Shown: one piece after another, positions 8,018 to 17,600 of the stretch
Layout of the letters: every line of letters begins with the position of its first letter
Position numbering within the stretch: the first letter of the stretch is position 1
From: Bdellovibrionaceae bacterium UBA6776
GTDB taxonomy: Bacteria; Bdellovibrionota; Bdellovibrionia; Bdellovibrionales; UBA1609
NCBI GenBank assembly: GCA_002453155.1
Contig: DKGG01000022.1
Location: 1,526 to 33,628 of the forward strand
Reading direction: 5' to 3'
Length of the DNA: 32,103 bases
Program-made: the position numbers and the translations under genes
Notes under the pieces: model-generated
What the model was told of the DNA's origin: nothing
The model's input: the letters and a program-made list of their open reading frames with translations, nothing else
Database searches by the model: none

Positions 8018-9667
8018 ATGCAGAAGTTTTTTGGCCATTTGGTCACGCAGTTTAGAGAGTTCTTTAAGACACTGACGCCTGTAAAGCGCATGTCCGTCAT
8101 GGCATCCGGAGTTGTCATCGTCGTTGCGATGGCAATTTTATCTGGAGTCTTGATGGGGACAGACCATGCCCCACTTTTTAAAGATATTCCTCCAGACCAA
8201 TTGCCGTTGATTGTAGATCAACTTCAAAAGCGTGGAATCAATTTTAAAATTTCAGAGGACAGCAAAACAATCCTTATTCCTGCGGAATTGATTCCCTCCA
8301 CTCAAATGGCCTTGATGACCGAAATTGGCGGCGCCAAAGTGGGGCAAGTGGGTCTTGAGATTTTTGACAAACAAGATTTTGGAACGACCTCATATGCTCA
8401 AAAGATCAATTATCAAAGAGCCCTGCAAGGGGAGTTGGTTCGATCCATCAACACTCTGGATGCGGTCAAACAATCCAAAGTGATTTTGGCCCTTCCACCA
8501 AAGAAGACTTTTCTTGAGGAGTCCGGACAGCCTTCGGCTTCGGTGGTGGTCGAGATGCACCCTGGAAAAAATCTGACCTCTGAACAGGTTCGAGGAATTA
8601 CCTTTCTGGTTTCCAGTGCTGTTGAAAACATGGATGCCGATCGAGTGACTGTTGTGGATTCTCGCGGGAAGATGTTGTCTTCAAAATATTCTGCGGATTC
8701 TGCGATCACCGGTGAACTGCTGGATCTAAAACGCAAAGTGGAATTGAATTTGTCAGATCGCATCGAAGGCATTCTTTCCAAAGTGGTGGGTGCAGGAAAA
8801 GTCATTGCGAAGGTGGATGCCAGCTTGAATGCGAAGTCTGTAGTTATGACCGAAGAAGAAGTGGATCCAGAAGCCACCGCTCTGCGAAGTTCACAAACAG
8901 AAGAAGAAGTTTTGGATGGAGCGCGAACCAACCCGACAGGAGTTCCCGGTGCTCGAGCGAATCTTCCTGGTGCGGATCAAAACGGACAGGTGGGATTCAG
9001 TCAAAATGTTCGTAAAGAATTAAAGACTTCCAATTTTGAGGTTCCAAAGACCGTTCGCAACGTCAAAGAAGCTGCGGGTGGGGTCGAGAGACTATCTGTT
9101 GCCGTTCTAGTGGATGGCAATATGACCTCCAAGAAGAATGACGACGGAACCTCTGAGGATGTTTGGCAGCCAAGAAGTCCAGAGGAGATGAAAAAGCTCG
9201 AGCAGATTGTGAAGAATGCAATCGGATTCAACGCCGCTCGTGGAGACTCGGTCACCATCGAGAACATTGCTTTCCAATCTGAAGATTTCACCGAGGCTCA
9301 GAAAATACTTACGACTTTGGAAAGAAAGAAGCTCCTTCATGCATTGATGAAGTGGGTGTTGATTGGGGTCAGTTTGGTGCTCTTCTTCTTTATGGTGGTT
9401 CGACCCTTCGTTCGATGGATCACTGACTCATTTCAAGACACCGTGGAGGACATGTTGCCTAAGACCATTGAAGAACTGGAAGAGTTGCAGAGCGTAGACA
9501 ACTCTCTTCCTGGGATGTCTGGAGCCTTACCTGTCTTAGAAGAATCCATTGATCCAGACAAAGCGGAAAGTGAGCTGCTTCGAGAGAGAATCGTGAGTAT
9601 AATGGAACAGGATGAAGAAAAGGCCGCAGGCGCATTTAGCCTTTGGCTTTCTCGGAAGGACATGTGA
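8018..9667 (+). CDS. fliF: Flagellar MS-ring protein FliF
   Basis: A 549-residue inner-membrane ring protein. It has an N-terminal membrane helix (MSVMASGVVIVVAMAILSGV, about residues 26-46), the periplasmic ring-building motifs (LFKDIPPDQLPLIVDQLQ, TTSYAQKINYQRALQGELVRSI, SASVVVEM, GITFLVSSAVENM), a second helix near residues 443-465, and a cytoplasmic tail that binds FliG. The length matches the family. Its stop codon and the fliG start share bases (TGATG). Confidence 0.96.
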   Translation: MQKFFGHLVTQFREFFKTLTPVKRMSVMASGVVIVVAMAILSGVLMGTDHAPLFKDIPPDQLPLIVDQLQKRGINFKISEDSKTILIPAELIPSTQMALMTEIGGAKVGQVGLEIFDKQDFGTTSYAQKINYQRALQGELVRSINTLDAVKQSKVILALPPKKTFLEESGQPSASVVVEMHPGKNLTSEQVRGITFLVSSAVENMDADRVTVVDSRGKMLSSKYSADSAITGELLDLKRKVELNLSDRIEGILSKVVGAGKVIAKVDASLNAKSVVMTEEEVDPEATALRSSQTEEEVLDGARTNPTGVPGARANLPGADQNGQVGFSQNVRKELKTSNFEVPKTVRNVKEAAGGVERLSVAVLVDGNMTSKKNDDGTSEDVWQPRSPEEMKKLEQIVKNAIGFNAARGDSVTIENIAFQSEDFTEAQKILTTLERKKLLHALMKWVLIGVSLVLFFFMVVRPFVRWITDSFQDTVEDMLPKTIEELEELQSVDNSLPGMSGALPVLEESIDPDKAESELLRERIVSIMEQDEEKAAGAFSLWLSRKDM

Positions 9668-10707
9668 TGGCTATTAAGTTAAATAAATTAGAAAACATTC
9701 GTTATGAAGACCTTCGAGGTTTTGATAAGGCTGCAATTCTAATGAACTACATGGGCCCAGAAGCTGCAAAAACTCTTTTTCGACACATCGATGATGCGGA
9801 CATTCGAAAGCTCATCAACATCATGGGACGATACCGAATCGTTCCGGTTGAAGTGACAAAGAGGGTCTTGGAAGAATACTACGAAATGATCAGTGAATCC
9901 CAAGAGTATATCTTTTCGGACAGCACGGGCTCCAAAGACACCGTCATTGAAGCCGTGGGTGAAGAGCGCGCTCGTGGAATTCTTGGTCACTTGTCAGCCA
10001 ATGCACCTTCCAGTCGTACTCTTGAAAGTCTTGAGATGGTGGATGCCAAATCACTTTCAAACTTTTTGATCAACGAGCATCCTCAGACAATTTCTGTGAT
10101 CTTGGCCCATTTGGAGCCGGAGAAGAAAGGTGAGGTCCTCAAGCGTCTTCCCGAATCCTTGCAAGCGGAAGTGGTCTTGAGGCTTTCAAATCTAGATCAT
10201 GTGGCTCCTGAATTGATTGCTGAAGTGGATCGAGTTTTGAAACAAGAGCTTTCAACCGTGGGAACTGTGGAGCAGTCTGCTCTGGGTGGAGTTCAGCCGG
10301 TTGCGGAAATGCTCAACGTTATGGATAAAAACACAGAGTCTGCGATCATGTCTCGAATTGAGGAAAAAGATCCGATTCTTGCTGAAGAAATTCGAAAACT
10401 TATGTTTGTCTTTGAAGACATCATTAAAATTGATGACAAAGGAATTCAAACTCTTCTTAAGGAAGTTCCAAACGACAAGCTACTATTGGCATTGAAAACA
10501 GCAAACGAAGAAATTCGATCGAAGATTTTCAAAAACATCTCTCAGCGTGCCGCGAAGCTTCTTCAAGACGATTTGGCCAATATGGGCCCAGCACGTCTGT
10601 CCGATGTGGAAGGTGCACAGGTGGAGATTGTGAACGTTGCTCGAAGATTGGAGCAGGAAGGAAAGATTCTGATCGCAAGAGGCGGATCAGAAGATGCACT
10701 CGTTTAA
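9667..10707 (+). CDS. fliG: Flagellar motor switch protein FliG
   Basis: About 346 residues from the ATG at 9667, which has GGAAGGA upstream and overlaps the fliF stop by one base; an upstream in-frame start at 9643 lies inside fliF. The EHPQTISVILAHLEP signature is at about residues 137-151, and the charged C-terminal torque helix region ends in ARRLEQEGKILIARGG. FliG couples stator movement to rotation at the cytoplasmic face of the MS ring. The switch partners FliM and FliN are not in this window. Confidence 0.96.
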   Translation: MAIKLNKLENIRYEDLRGFDKAAILMNYMGPEAAKTLFRHIDDADIRKLINIMGRYRIVPVEVTKRVLEEYYEMISESQEYIFSDSTGSKDTVIEAVGEERARGILGHLSANAPSSRTLESLEMVDAKSLSNFLINEHPQTISVILAHLEPEKKGEVLKRLPESLQAEVVLRLSNLDHVAPELIAEVDRVLKQELSTVGTVEQSALGGVQPVAEMLNVMDKNTESAIMSRIEEKDPILAEEIRKLMFVFEDIIKIDDKGIQTLLKEVPNDKLLLALKTANEEIRSKIFKNISQRAAKLLQDDLANMGPARLSDVEGAQVEIVNVARRLEQEGKILIARGGSEDALV

Positions 10708-10726
10708 TTGAAAGAAGTGGAAAGAC

Positions 10727-11551
10727 ATGGAAGTCTTTAAAAATATCATTCGTAGAGAACGCGCTGAAGAAGAAGTCTTGGCTTTTGAACCCCGTGTTCT
10801 AGAACTTGAGCTGAGCGATTCTGCCAAAGTTTACCTCAATGAGGACAATCGAAAAAAATCTGATTTTGTTATGGCGGATTTGATGGCCAAGCAAACGGGC
10901 GTGGAAGAAGTGGAATCTCAAAGCCACAAAGACATGGTCGAGCAAGAAGTGCTTGAGCGCCTGAAAGAAGTTCAAGAGGCAACCTATCAGGAGGCTTTTG
11001 CTCTTGGTAAAGAAGAGGGATCCAAGCAGGCCTTTGAAGCGGTTAAAGCCGAGTTGGAAGAAAAGATTTCTCAGTTCGGAGAATTGATCGAACAGCTGCG
11101 ATCTTTGCGTTCTGAAGTTTTGAAACATCATGAAAAAGAAATTATCGAGATGGTGTTTAGCATTGGAAAGAAAATCGCATTGAAAGACCTTTCCGAAGAC
11201 TCTTCTGTGATCAAAGATCTTGTGGAGGAGTTGGTGGATGAGAGTGAGAAGGACGAAGAAATTAAAATTTTTCTTTCTCCACACGATCATGCCTTTGTTT
11301 CAGAACAGATTTCATCGGGAAATTTCAAGTTTCCAGATCTCAACCGTTTGAAATTGATTTCGAAAGAAGCCATGACCAGCGGAGGCTGCCTGGTTCAAAC
11401 ACGCTTTGGATCCATTGATTCTCAAGTGGAGCAGCGGGTGGAAAACGCTTGGTTGGCTCTTCAGGGAAAACTTCCAAGAACAGATGACACTGTGGTGGAA
11501 GAGGACCCTGTTTCTGATGACAATTCTGGATCTGAAGAGGGTGAATCTTGA
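10727..11551 (+). CDS. fliH: Flagellar assembly protein FliH
   Basis: A 274-residue acidic protein with the FliH pattern: a glycine-spaced, coiled-coil-prone region (AFALGKEEGSKQAFEAVKAE) followed by the FliH/YscL C-terminal domain (EIIEMVFSIGKKIALKDL, then GGCLVQTRFGSIDSQVEQRVENAW). FliH regulates the export ATPase FliI. The extreme C-terminus is an acidic tail (about 25 residues). It ends in a TTGA overlap with fliI. Confidence 0.9.
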   Translation: MEVFKNIIRRERAEEEVLAFEPRVLELELSDSAKVYLNEDNRKKSDFVMADLMAKQTGVEEVESQSHKDMVEQEVLERLKEVQEATYQEAFALGKEEGSKQAFEAVKAELEEKISQFGELIEQLRSLRSEVLKHHEKEIIEMVFSIGKKIALKDLSEDSSVIKDLVEELVDESEKDEEIKIFLSPHDHAFVSEQISSGNFKFPDLNRLKLISKEAMTSGGCLVQTRFGSIDSQVEQRVENAWLALQGKLPRTDDTVVEEDPVSDDNSGSEEGES

Positions 11552-12858
11552 TCGACTTTGGAAAATACTTAAATACACTTTCGACCGCTCGTCTTGAAAG
11601 AGACTTGGGAACTGTGACAGAGGTCAAAGGGCTTTTGATCAAAGGCTTTATTCCCGAAGTTTCCTTAGGCAGTGTCTGCGAGGTCTTTCCCATTCATGGC
11701 AAAGAGGGCGCACTTTGTGAAGTGGTGGGTTTTGAGGGGCCTCAAGCCCTAATGATGCCATTGACCCCTCTTCAAGGGGTGGGCCATGGCTCTTTGATTG
11801 TATTGAAGGAAACTTCAGCGAAGCTTGGCCTTTCAGATGAACTTTTGGGCCGCGTTTTGGATGGTCTTGGCCGTCCGATGGATCGCAAAGGAAATGTGAT
11901 TTCTGAGGTCGAACGCAGCATCTATGCCGACACGGTCAACCCATTGGACCGGCCACCCATTGATGAAGTGATGGGACTGGGAGTGCGCTCCATTGATGCC
12001 TTTGCCACTTTGGGCCGTGGCCAGCGCGTCGGAATTATGGCGGGATCGGGCGTTGGAAAGTCTGTTCTTCTGGGGATGATGGCAAAGAATGCAAATGCGG
12101 ACGTGAACGTCATAGCGATGATCGGAGAGCGGGGACGGGAAGTGCGCGAATTTGTCGAGCACATTTTGGGGCCAGAAGGTCTTAAAAAATCTGTGGTTGT
12201 TGTTGCGACGAGTGACCAAAACGCCTTGATGAGAACTCGAGCGGCCTTTGTGGCCACCACAATTGCCGAGCACTTCAGCGCTCAAGGCAAAAACGTATTG
12301 TTGTTTATGGATTCGGTCACCCGTTTTGCTATGGCCCAAAGGGAAATTGGTTTGAGTGTTGGAGAGCCCCCCACTTCAAAGGGTTACACACCCAGCGTTT
12401 ATTCCCTTTTGCCAAAATTGTTTGAAAGAGCAGGGCGTTTTGAAAACAACGGCAGCATTACGGGACTTTATACGGTTCTTGTGGAAGGGGACGATTTTAA
12501 TGATCCCATCAGTGATGCGGTTCGATCCATTGTGGATGGTCACATTGTATTGACTCGTCAATTGGCTCAAAAGGGACATTTTCCCGCCGTGGATGTTTTG
12601 CAAAGTGCTTCGCGGGTGATGAGACAGGTTGCCGGAGACGATCAAGTAAAGTTGGCTTCGTTTCTTAAAGAACTGTTGGCCATATACAAGGAATCCGAAG
12701 ACTTAATCAACATTGGTGCTTACAAGAGTGGGCAAAATAAAAAGTTGGATCTTGCAATTCAATTGAAGGATCACATCGACGGATTTTTAAGGCAGGATCT
12801 CAATGAATCTCAAAGCTTTGAAGAAACTCAAAGTTTAATGGCTCAGTTGGTCACGTGA
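11548..12858 (+). CDS. fliI: Flagellum-specific export ATPase FliI
   Basis: A 436-residue ATPase of the F1-beta-like type III export family. Walker A is GSGVGKS at about residues 166-172, followed by MIGERGREVREFVE, the Walker B region NVLLFMDSVTRFA, and SVGEPPTSKGYTPSVYSLLPKLFERAG. It energises export of rod, hook and filament subunits with FliH and FliJ. It starts with TTG, and the start overlaps the fliH stop (TTGA), a coupling used more than once in this cluster. Confidence 0.97.
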   Translation: MIDFGKYLNTLSTARLERDLGTVTEVKGLLIKGFIPEVSLGSVCEVFPIHGKEGALCEVVGFEGPQALMMPLTPLQGVGHGSLIVLKETSAKLGLSDELLGRVLDGLGRPMDRKGNVISEVERSIYADTVNPLDRPPIDEVMGLGVRSIDAFATLGRGQRVGIMAGSGVGKSVLLGMMAKNANADVNVIAMIGERGREVREFVEHILGPEGLKKSVVVVATSDQNALMRTRAAFVATTIAEHFSAQGKNVLLFMDSVTRFAMAQREIGLSVGEPPTSKGYTPSVYSLLPKLFERAGRFENNGSITGLYTVLVEGDDFNDPISDAVRSIVDGHIVLTRQLAQKGHFPAVDVLQSASRVMRQVAGDDQVKLASFLKELLAIYKESEDLINIGAYKSGQNKKLDLAIQLKDHIDGFLRQDLNESQSFEETQSLMAQLVT

Positions 12859-12859
12859 C

Positions 12860-13306
12860 ATGGGGTTCAAATTTTCCCTTGAAGCTGTATTAAAGCATCG
12901 CAAACGTTTGGAAGACGAAGCTCACGTGATTTTTGCCGAAGCTCAAGCTCGCCTGACAGAAGCTAAAGAAATTCTTCAATCTTACTACAATTCCATTGAT
13001 CAAAATCGAGAGGACATTTCAAGGCTTCAAGCTTCAAATCAAAAAAATGCAGTCCCACTGATTTTGGAGAAGGAATCTTTTATTTCGGGGCAAGGCCTAC
13101 GTATTGAGCAGCATCGAAAATTGATGAGACAGTTGATTCAGGACCTGGAGGAAAAGCAAGAAGCTTACCTTCTGGCCTTGAGAGAACGTAAAACTCTCGA
13201 GAAACTAAAAGAAAAGAGAAAGCGAGAGTTCGACATGGAAGTCGCTCGGAGAGAGGCTCTCGAACTGGATGAGATTGCAACGATCAGAGCAGGAGGCCGG
13301 CGTTGA
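12860..13306 (+). CDS. fliJ: Flagellar export protein FliJ
   Basis: A 148-residue, almost wholly helical and strongly charged protein beginning MGFKFSLEAVLKHRKRLEDEA, the FliJ start pattern (FxLxxVLxxRxxxExxA). FliJ is the coiled-coil stalk of the flagellar export ATPase. It follows fliI after a single base and ends in a TTGA overlap with the motE-like gene. Family sequence identity is low in general, so the call rests on the N-terminal pattern and position. Confidence 0.9.
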   Translation: MGFKFSLEAVLKHRKRLEDEAHVIFAEAQARLTEAKEILQSYYNSIDQNREDISRLQASNQKNAVPLILEKESFISGQGLRIEQHRKLMRQLIQDLEEKQEAYLLALRERKTLEKLKEKRKREFDMEVARREALELDEIATIRAGGRR

Positions 13307-14157
13307 GTTACCAAGATCATTTTAAAAAAACGAAGGCGGCCAAGTCACAGCCGGTTTCTCTTTTTAAAAAATCATTGTCTGAAGAACAGGTGGAAGCAGA
13401 GCTTCGAAAAGCTTTTGGCTTGAAGCAGACTCCCGAAGTTCGAACGAAAAAAAATCAAAAGAAGATCAAAGTGAAAAAGAAATCCGGAAAATCTTTCCCC
13501 ATCTATCCCATTGCTTCCTTTGCGGCACTGATGTTGGGTGTGATGAGCTACAAAATTATGCCAGAGCCCTTTGAAAAGGTTCTTTCTAAAGTCGAGTTTC
13601 AGTGGATTGGGACTGCAGACGCCAAGTCTAAAGACTCCGTCGAGGGGAAAAAGTCTCCTAGCTCAGAAGCCAAAAAAGAGGAAAAGTCTGCCGCCACAGA
13701 TTCCCATGGAAAGGTCGAGGGCGGTCACTCTGAGGCCAAAGATGTTTCGGAAGACACCAGTTATCTCAGTAAGTTAAAGGATCGAAGTGCAGAATTGGAT
13801 TTGCGTGAAGCCGAGTTGAACCAGTTGGAAGAGGAATTGCAAAGACAAAGAGTTGAGATTGAAAATCGCATTGTGGAGCTGAATAAGATTCGCGATGAGA
13901 TTGGAAGCAAGTTGGAAGACCGTGTTCAAGCGGATGAAGGAAAGGTTAAGAAGCTCGTGGAACTTTACTCGACCATGAAACCCAAGCAAGCTGCAAAGAT
14001 CATCGAGTCGGTGAACCGAGATCTTGCGGTTGAAGTCTTGGCCAACATGAAAAAGAAAAGCGCTGCGGACATCATGAACGTTTTGGATGACAAAGTTGCA
14101 AAAGAACTTTCCGAACGGTTGACTGGTTACAAAAGACGGCCAGCAAGTTCGAACTAG
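13303..14157 (+). CDS. MotE-family flagellar protein (MgtE-N-like C-terminus)
   Basis: 284 residues from a TTG with a strong AGGAGG upstream. The order is a Lys-rich cytoplasmic N-terminus, one membrane helix (IYPIASFAALMLGVMSYKI, about residues 67-85), a charged Ser/Glu-rich linker, a long coiled coil (about 155-215) and a C-terminal domain, VKKLVELYSTMKPKQAAKIIESVNRDLAVEVLANM..., that matches the MotE/MgtE-N-like fold related to FliG. MotE-type proteins act in the periplasm with stator or motor parts. The placement between fliJ and fliK is shared with many flagellar clusters. The function in this organism is inferred. Confidence 0.8.
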   Translation: MSYQDHFKKTKAAKSQPVSLFKKSLSEEQVEAELRKAFGLKQTPEVRTKKNQKKIKVKKKSGKSFPIYPIASFAALMLGVMSYKIMPEPFEKVLSKVEFQWIGTADAKSKDSVEGKKSPSSEAKKEEKSAATDSHGKVEGGHSEAKDVSEDTSYLSKLKDRSAELDLREAELNQLEEELQRQRVEIENRIVELNKIRDEIGSKLEDRVQADEGKVKKLVELYSTMKPKQAAKIIESVNRDLAVEVLANMKKKSAADIMNVLDDKVAKELSERLTGYKRRPASSN

Positions 14158-14168
14158 AGGGAATGTAA

Positions 14169-16133
14169 GTGGAATTGGGATTGAACTTAAATAATTTTGC
14201 CGACATGAGACCCGAGCGGTCCAAGGGAACTTCCAGTTCTCGGCAAAATCCTGTGTCTTCGAAAGACTCAGGGAATCAATCTCAAGATGCAGCATCTTTT
14301 AAAAGTGAACTTAAATCGAAGAGTACCTATTCAGACTCTCAAGGAAAGCAAAAAGACGTTGCTCAAAAATCAAATTCACAAAAATCAAACGTACGAAGTG
14401 ATGCTCCTACGGATGGAGGGAATCAAGCAGAGGTTTCGCAATCTGTGAATTCTCAGTCCGCAAACGGCGAGGTCAGCCAACAGTCTGCGGAGTATTCTCA
14501 ACAAAATTTTGCAGAAAAGCCTATGGGAGTTCCTGGTCCTGGAATTGATGGACCGGCAATGGGAGTTTCGCCCGTTGATGTTGAGCGCGTCATCCCTGAA
14601 AATAAAGTCACCGTTGCGGCAACAGGACCTGAGAAGGTGGATTCGCGGGCCGTGGACAATCTGACTCGTCGAGTGGCTTGGCAAAGATTTCTTCAAAAAA
14701 TGAAATCTGAGCTGGATGTTTCTGCAGAAGAAATTTTGGTGGCCTTTGGAAGTTTGACTCAAGCCGAGCTGGCTATGCCTCCAGAGAAAAACATTGATAA
14801 ATTGGTGGCCAGTCTCAATTTAGATCCTGAGCAAAGCAAAGTGGCCACACAGCTTTTTACAAATCTGATGGAAAAGACAGGTTCTCGCCCATTGGCTCAG
14901 GAGCTGCAAACTTCAGGAAGAGACATTGATCTCACGGTGATGAGTCAGAGAGAGCAAGATCAAAGAAAGATGTCTTCGGCTCTCGAGAAAATGAATGAAA
15001 CTTTCTTTATGAAGCCAAAGATTCCTCAGCAAAAAGAGGGCATGGCGACCACATTGACGGAAAAGGAACTTCAAGCTCTTCAAGCGATGCGACCTGATCA
15101 GCCTCTTCGGGAAGTTTCACTTCAAAGCGGTGAAGCGGTTCAACCGAACCTGTTGGAACGAATGTCTGCGGTCAGTGAAGACGAAGGCAAACGCATCCTT
15201 GCTCAATTGGCTCAACAAAATGCAGCCAAGGCCGCACAGGGAGAAGATTCTGGAGAGGTTTCGGAAACTTCTGAAAACTCGGATCAAGAAGGTGCCTTGT
15301 CTGCATTGATGGCCAAATTGAATGGATCCGCGAATCCTGCTTCTGCGGTCTCGACACCACAGGCCCCGGTTTCCGCATCCGTTTCCAAAGCCCCAACGGA
15401 AGACACTTTGACTCAGTTGTTTAAGAAATCCATTCAATCGGTCGGTTCGGGAGAGGCCACTGGAAAACCTCATTCCGACAAGGGCGGATCTGAGAATCTG
15501 GATCAAAATGGAAACTTTCAATCAGAGGCCGGATTAGCGAGTGCATCGATCGCAGGCGCCTCAGCCATTGCACAAAAATCTGGTGAATTTGATCAAGTCA
15601 TGAATGAAATTCAATTGGGATTGGATCCCAAAGATGGATCTGTAGAGCGTTTGACCAGCGAAGATTTGATTCAAAAGACTCAAGTCATGATTCGTGACGG
15701 TGGCGGAGATGTAAAAGTGATCTTGCAACCGGAAGGTTTGGGCGAAGTGGCCATGAAAGTCAGCGTGAATGGCGACAAAGTTAACGTGGAAATGGTTACG
15801 GAAAGTGATGCGGCCAAAAAGATTTTAGAAAAAGGCATGGCGGATTTAAAACATCATTTGCAGGCCAGCCAATTGAATCTTGAATCCATCAAGGTGGATA
15901 CGGCTTCCAACATGGGACAACAGTTGGAGCAACAGTTCCAAGATGCTCAACGCCAGCAAGCATTTAATTTTATGCAAGAGTTTAGACAGGACAATCAGCA
16001 ATTTAGACAAGGGTTTATGGACCAACCATCTGCGCGAAATTACCGTTCACAATCGGATGCACAGGCTCCAGAAGTCTCAAGCACTCCACCGGCAAAGGGC
16101 GCGCAAGGGCGACGCCTGAACTTGGTGGCTTAA
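14169..16133 (+). CDS. fliK: Flagellar hook-length control protein FliK
   Basis: A 654-residue protein from a GTG with GAGGG upstream. The first 500 residues are Ser/Gln/Ala-rich and probably extended, as expected of a molecular ruler that is exported during hook growth. The conserved C-terminal hook-length domain (about residues 512-575) shows VILQPEGLGEVAMKVSV and LKHHLQASQLNLESIKVD. A Gln-rich tail follows. FliK measures hook length and switches export specificity through FlhB. It is longer than E. coli FliK (about 375-405 residues), which could reflect a different hook-length setting. Confidence 0.9.
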   Translation: MELGLNLNNFADMRPERSKGTSSSRQNPVSSKDSGNQSQDAASFKSELKSKSTYSDSQGKQKDVAQKSNSQKSNVRSDAPTDGGNQAEVSQSVNSQSANGEVSQQSAEYSQQNFAEKPMGVPGPGIDGPAMGVSPVDVERVIPENKVTVAATGPEKVDSRAVDNLTRRVAWQRFLQKMKSELDVSAEEILVAFGSLTQAELAMPPEKNIDKLVASLNLDPEQSKVATQLFTNLMEKTGSRPLAQELQTSGRDIDLTVMSQREQDQRKMSSALEKMNETFFMKPKIPQQKEGMATTLTEKELQALQAMRPDQPLREVSLQSGEAVQPNLLERMSAVSEDEGKRILAQLAQQNAAKAAQGEDSGEVSETSENSDQEGALSALMAKLNGSANPASAVSTPQAPVSASVSKAPTEDTLTQLFKKSIQSVGSGEATGKPHSDKGGSENLDQNGNFQSEAGLASASIAGASAIAQKSGEFDQVMNEIQLGLDPKDGSVERLTSEDLIQKTQVMIRDGGGDVKVILQPEGLGEVAMKVSVNGDKVNVEMVTESDAAKKILEKGMADLKHHLQASQLNLESIKVDTASNMGQQLEQQFQDAQRQQAFNFMQEFRQDNQQFRQGFMDQPSARNYRSQSDAQAPEVSSTPPAKGAQGRRLNLVA

Positions 16134-16150
16134 GGAAAGAAGGGTTTTAG

Positions 16151-17176
16151 ATGTCCGTATTTGGTGTCAAAACAGGAGCAAAAGCGTGGTCGGAAGCGCC
16201 TCAAAAAACCGATTTCAAATCGGATGGGCGTCAGTCGATCAGTGCTTCAGACAAAGCTCAGCTTTTTGATGGCCAGGATTTGGGAGAAACCCTCAATAAG
16301 GTCGCAGATCCAAACTATGTGGACACCAGCAAGAAATTGCGAACTGTCGGAAACAATCAGTTGGATAAAGATGCATTTATGAGTCTGCTTTTGACTCAAA
16401 TGAAGAACCAAGATCCAACAAATCCGCTGAAGAGTCATGAGATGGCGGCTCAGCTGGCGCAGTTCACCTCACTTGAAAAATTAACCAACATTGATTCTGG
16501 AATTGAAAAGCTGAACACCGCAAAAGATCCTTCAAAGAACTTTGATGCATTGAGCTTTATCGGAAAGTCTGTTGTGACCGATTCTTCGGAACTCAATCAC
16601 TCCAATGTGAACGAGATGCATGACCTCAACTTTAAGTTGGCGGGAACTGCGGTAAAGGCGGACATTCAAGTAAAAGACGCCAGCGGCAATGTGGTAAGGA
16701 ATCTCAGCATGAACAATTTGGCTTCAGGCAAAAACACTTTCAACTGGAATGGAGTGATGGATGACGGAACTCCGGCTCCAGTGGGAGATTACACCTTTAG
16801 TGTGACAGCGAAATCTTCCAATGGATCTAAGATTCATACGGAAACTCGATTTGAAGGTGTGGTGACCGGAGTGAATTTCACATCCAAAGGTCCACAAGTG
16901 ATGGTTGGAAAACAAGTGATCGATTTGGCCGATGTAAAAACTATTTCGGATCCAAAACTGATGAATCAGCAAAAGTCTGATTTGATGCCCCAACAAAAAG
17001 GGCCGCTTCCCATTCCAAACACACAAGGGCAGGTAAAGCCTGAAGAGGGAAAGAGTGGATCCAAGGCGGCAAAGCTTTCTCAGGGAAATATTAATGATTT
17101 GGCAATGACTCAAGGATTGATCAATAAGCTCTCTCAAGAGGGAGCCAAAGCAGGGATGGGGAATGAAGGCGGATAA
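16151..17176 (+). CDS. flgD: Flagellar hook capping protein FlgD
   Basis: A 341-residue protein with the FlgD core DAFMSLLLTQMKNQDPTNPL followed by AAQLAQFTSLEKL (about residues 74-115), then a beta-rich FlgD Ig-like region (VRNLSMNNLASGKNTFNWNG, then PVGDYTFSVTA) and the TUDOR-like strand GVVTGVNFTS. FlgD caps the growing hook. The N-terminal 60 and C-terminal 60 residues extend beyond the typical 230-residue core. It overlaps the next gene by 14 bases. Confidence 0.95.
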   Translation: MSVFGVKTGAKAWSEAPQKTDFKSDGRQSISASDKAQLFDGQDLGETLNKVADPNYVDTSKKLRTVGNNQLDKDAFMSLLLTQMKNQDPTNPLKSHEMAAQLAQFTSLEKLTNIDSGIEKLNTAKDPSKNFDALSFIGKSVVTDSSELNHSNVNEMHDLNFKLAGTAVKADIQVKDASGNVVRNLSMNNLASGKNTFNWNGVMDDGTPAPVGDYTFSVTAKSSNGSKIHTETRFEGVVTGVNFTSKGPQVMVGKQVIDLADVKTISDPKLMNQQKSDLMPQQKGPLPIPNTQGQVKPEEGKSGSKAAKLSQGNINDLAMTQGLINKLSQEGAKAGMGNEGG

Positions 17177-17588
17177 GCTCATCCAGAATAAAATTGATTC
17201 CGTTGGAATCAATGACAACCAACCTCAGGGTCCCAAGAAGGGGATTCTGAAAGGTGAATTTGAAGCGGCATTGAAGTCGCTTCGTGAGAGTGTGCAAAGT
17301 GGAGTCCCTAGCACAGAGCCCAGTTCAAAGGCCGCACCTCTCAAATTTTCGAATCATGCAATTGAACGGATGAGAGCGCGTGGTCTTGCGTTTTCACCAG
17401 AGCAGTTGGCAAGAATAGAACAGGGTGTGGAAAAAGCGGCTAGGAAGGGCGCTCAAAACACTTTGCTTTTGTCGGAAGGGTCGGCACTGATTGTCTCCGT
17501 GAAAAATAACACGGTGGTGACAGTGATGGATCCCAACCAGATGAAGGACAGCGTAGTCACTAATATTGACTCGACCGTTCTTGTGTAA
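17163..17588 (+). CDS. Flagellar operon protein, TIGR02530 type
   Basis: A 141-residue protein. The C-terminal 85 residues fit the flagellar operon family recorded as TIGR02530: FSNHAIERMRARGL, then LARIEQGVEKAARKGAQNTL, then ending VTNIDSTVLV. Members lie next to flgD and flgE in many bacteria. Their exact function is not settled, and a role in hook assembly or its control is inferred from position. The N-terminal 55 residues are variable and proline-bearing. The start ATG lies inside the end of flgD. Confidence 0.85.
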   Translation: MKADKLIQNKIDSVGINDNQPQGPKKGILKGEFEAALKSLRESVQSGVPSTEPSSKAAPLKFSNHAIERMRARGLAFSPEQLARIEQGVEKAARKGAQNTLLLSEGSALIVSVKNNTVVTVMDPNQMKDSVVTNIDSTVLV

Positions 17589-17600
17589 GTAACAGCAATA

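Noticed and set aside
14169..16133. Gln/Ser-rich repetitive composition in fliK, considered as a tandem repeat.
   Set aside because: Low complexity only; no regular unit is visible, and such composition is normal for the family.
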